Notes under the pieces: model-generated
Told to the model about the DNA's origin: nothing
Databases searched by the model: none
Seen by the model: the letters and a program-made list of their open reading frames with translations, nothing else
Shown: piece by piece, positions 5,714-7,176 of the stretch
How the letters are laid out: each line of letters begins with the position of its first letter
Numbering within the stretch: position 1 is the first letter of the stretch
Made by a program: the position numbers and the translations under genes
Origin: RUG14186 sp964644555
GTDB taxonomy: Bacteria > Bacillota > Clostridia > Eubacteriales > Anaerofustaceae
DNA: 7,176 nucleotides
Reading direction: 5' to 3'
Assembly (NCBI GenBank): GCA_964644555.1
Contig: CAZXWI010000076.1
Coordinates: 1 to 7,176, forward strand

Positions 5714-6560
5714 CCTTCATAAATTAGCGCACATTTGCATCATCAATCTAAGAAGACTACTTCACGATAGCAGGTTGATCTTGTGTGTTGCTACCGTTTT
5801 TTTGCTGATTATTGGGAAACGCACCGATGAATTGAGAATGTTTTGTTCAATGTTGAACGTAAAAACTTCTCCCTTTCCATTGTTCGTCGTTATAACAGAG
5901 ACTTTGTATAATCAGAAGTTACTGCTTTTGCTTTTCCTAATGCTTGTGTGCGACGCTCCATTTATAAATGGCATAATGTCCTCTTGCATACAGAGAACTG
6001 GACGTCTGAGTTGGTTTTTAGGGACTTTCGGGTACATGGTTATGTTAGTCTTGGGTTATTGGGTAATTGTGTTTATTGCCTGTGTCATTTCGATTATTGG
6101 TTGTTGTGAGTGGACTTCTGAATGGGGAAGAGTTTTTACATCGATTATGAAGACAGGCGAAATCCCTGATCTTTTGGGGAGCCTTAGATATCTTAAGGTC
6201 GGCAATGCGCTAAAAACTTTTACCTTAAGTTTTTCCCTCAAGTGTCTACTCACTACATTGCTCGCATCGATCACTTGGTTGGTTAATGCAAAGACTAACA
6301 AGAACTATGGAGTTGTCATTCCTATCATTCTCATTATGTTGCATGGCCATATTTGCGGATGGTTCGTGGATACCGGCTGGGTGTATTTTTCTCCCGTTTC
6401 TCTATGCAATTTGAACATGCTAAATATCGATAGTATTTCAAGGCTACCGTCTGTACAATACGCATTTGCCTACTTGATAGGAGCCAACCTGTTGGTCGGC
6501 TATCTGTTATGGCGGACAACATTGAGATTCTCTGTAGAAACAAACACTTTGGCTAAGTAG
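5706..6560 (+). CDS. ABC-2-like transporter membrane protein 2
   Basis: A 284-residue multi-pass membrane protein, taking the start at 5706 that overlaps the previous gene by 8 bp. Hydrophobic segments lie near 22-38, 56-84, 104-131, 174-195, 201-222 and 250-271. The loop CDAPFINGIMSSCIQRTGRLSWFLGT (82-107) is notable: a D-x-P-F element followed by R-x-G-R and W is what I recall from ABC permease subunits of Clostridia placed next to BcrA-like ATPases. It has little visible sequence likeness to permease 1, so the transporter is probably a heterodimer of membrane subunits. The ATPase gene follows after 14 nt. Confidence 0.72.
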   Translation: MNSLHKLAHICIINLRRLLHDSRLILCVATVFLLIIGKRTDELRMFCSMLNVKTSPFPLFVVITETLYNQKLLLLLFLMLVCDAPFINGIMSSCIQRTGRLSWFLGTFGYMVMLVLGYWVIVFIACVISIIGCCEWTSEWGRVFTSIMKTGEIPDLLGSLRYLKVGNALKTFTLSFSLKCLLTTLLASITWLVNAKTNKNYGVVIPIILIMLHGHICGWFVDTGWVYFSPVSLCNLNMLNIDSISRLPSVQYAFAYLIGANLLVGYLLWRTTLRFSVETNTLAK

Positions 6561-6574
6561 AGAGGAATGTTAGT

Positions 6575-7176
6575 ATGAAACCAAGTATTGATATTCAACA
6601 TGCTCATAAGAGTTTCCGTGATCATGTTGTGCTGGACGATGTGAATATCCAAATGTCGGGAGGAAATATATATGGAATCATTGGCAGAAATGGTTCTGGC
6701 AAAACCATTCTGATGAAATGTATATGTGGATTTACTCCAGTCGATAGCGGCACCATAAAGGTTAACGGTCGCATAATATCGCAGCGTAATATTATATCTG
6801 AAGATATCGGAGCAATCATTGAAACACCTGGCTTTCTGCCTTACTTAAGCGGCTTTGACAACCTCAAGACATTAGCACTGTTCCGAGGAAGAATCGATGA
6901 CAACCGCATAAGGCATATGATGATCGATCTCGGGTTGGATCCAAACTCTAGAAAGCACGTTCGAAAATACTCACTTGGAATGAAGCAGAAGCTAGGAATT
7001 ATACAGGCTCTTATGGAAGATTCTCCTATATTGATTCTAGATGAACCAATGAATAGTTTGGATCGTGAAACAGTCGATATCGTAAGAGAATTGCTGTTGA
7101 TTGAAAAGAAGAAGGGAAAGCTTATTATGATCGCTTCACATGTGCGTGATGATATTGATTGCTTATGCAACGAGGT
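6575..7176 (+). CDS. ABC transporter ATP-binding protein, BcrA-like (3' end cut by window)
   Basis: The first 200 residues of an ABC ATPase that runs off the window. All the core motifs are present: Walker A GRNGSGKT (37-44), signature SLGMKQKL (133-140), Walker B ILILDEP (152-158), D-loop NSLD (160-163) and switch histidine in ASH (H189). The Q-loop position holds E83 (IIETPGF) instead of glutamine, and the signature is SLGMK instead of LSGGQ. Both are typical of the BcrA and lantibiotic-immunity branch. The start ATG 6575 has AGAGGA (6561-6566) eight bases upstream. It should power the two membrane proteins encoded just upstream, making an exporter or peptide-protection complex. The missing C-terminus may be short (about 210-230 aa in total) or include an accessory domain (about 300 aa). 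Confidence 0.92.
   Translation, partial: MKPSIDIQHAHKSFRDHVVLDDVNIQMSGGNIYGIIGRNGSGKTILMKCICGFTPVDSGTIKVNGRIISQRNIISEDIGAIIETPGFLPYLSGFDNLKTLALFRGRIDDNRIRHMMIDLGLDPNSRKHVRKYSLGMKQKLGIIQALMEDSPILILDEPMNSLDRETVDIVRELLLIEKKKGKLIMIASHVRDDIDCLCNE

Noticed and set aside
6841..7170. 109-codon minus-strand open frame
   Set aside because: It is antisense to the ABC ATPase with all its motifs intact, so it is a shadow of that gene.
1..7176. CRISPR array, tRNA, rRNA, insertion sequence or transposase
   Set aside because: No regularly spaced direct repeats, no tRNA-like cloverleaf, no transposase or integrase motif and no paired terminal repeats were seen by eye.

Overview
The window looks like chromosomal DNA of a gut-type, low-to-mid GC Gram-positive anaerobe (Firmicutes, class Clostridia sensu lato). 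The reasons are strong AGGAGG ribosome-binding sites, ECF sigma factors next to a DUF4367-type membrane anti-sigma protein, a small secreted protein of a kind common in gut Clostridia, and a BcrA-like ABC ATPase. A run of exactly 100 N (2772-2871) marks a scaffold gap, so this is a draft or metagenome assembly. No species can be named from the sequence. Every gene lies on the + strand.

Layout. (1) 1-252 is a non-coding leader with two overlapping inverted repeats (31-72) and a good sigma-A promoter with an extended -10 (201-229). (2) 253-1584 encodes an ECF sigma factor (here sigma-1) and a one-pass membrane anti-sigma-like protein, as one operon. (3) 1585-1652 is a dense control point. An ECF-type promoter (P1) sits inside an 18-position inverted repeat that also contains the next gene's Shine-Dalgarno and ends in a T run, so it can act as a terminator for the upstream operon. 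(4) 1653-2056 is a small secreted protein whose reading frame is broken at an A8 tract (a -1 shift restores it). It is followed closely by a second ECF sigma factor (2067-2579, sigma-2) with no anti-sigma gene beside it. (5) P2 (2606-2639) is a near copy of P1: TGTCACA and a 16-base block with identical spacing. It is followed by a long leader containing the gap. (6) 2980-7176 is a tightly packed operon: two tandem paralogous secreted proteins of unknown function, two ABC-2-like membrane proteins and an ABC ATPase cut by the window end. Starts overlap or lie within 14 nt of the preceding stop.

How it may work together (inference). A housekeeping promoter keeps sigma-1 and its membrane-bound inhibitor present. 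An envelope signal frees sigma-1, which fires P1 (secreted protein plus sigma-2) and/or P2 (secreted paralogs plus transporter). Sigma-2 could amplify through the same promoter motif. The output, an exporter with secreted partners, suggests a response to cell-envelope stress or antimicrobial peptides, but substrate and signal are not visible in the sequence.
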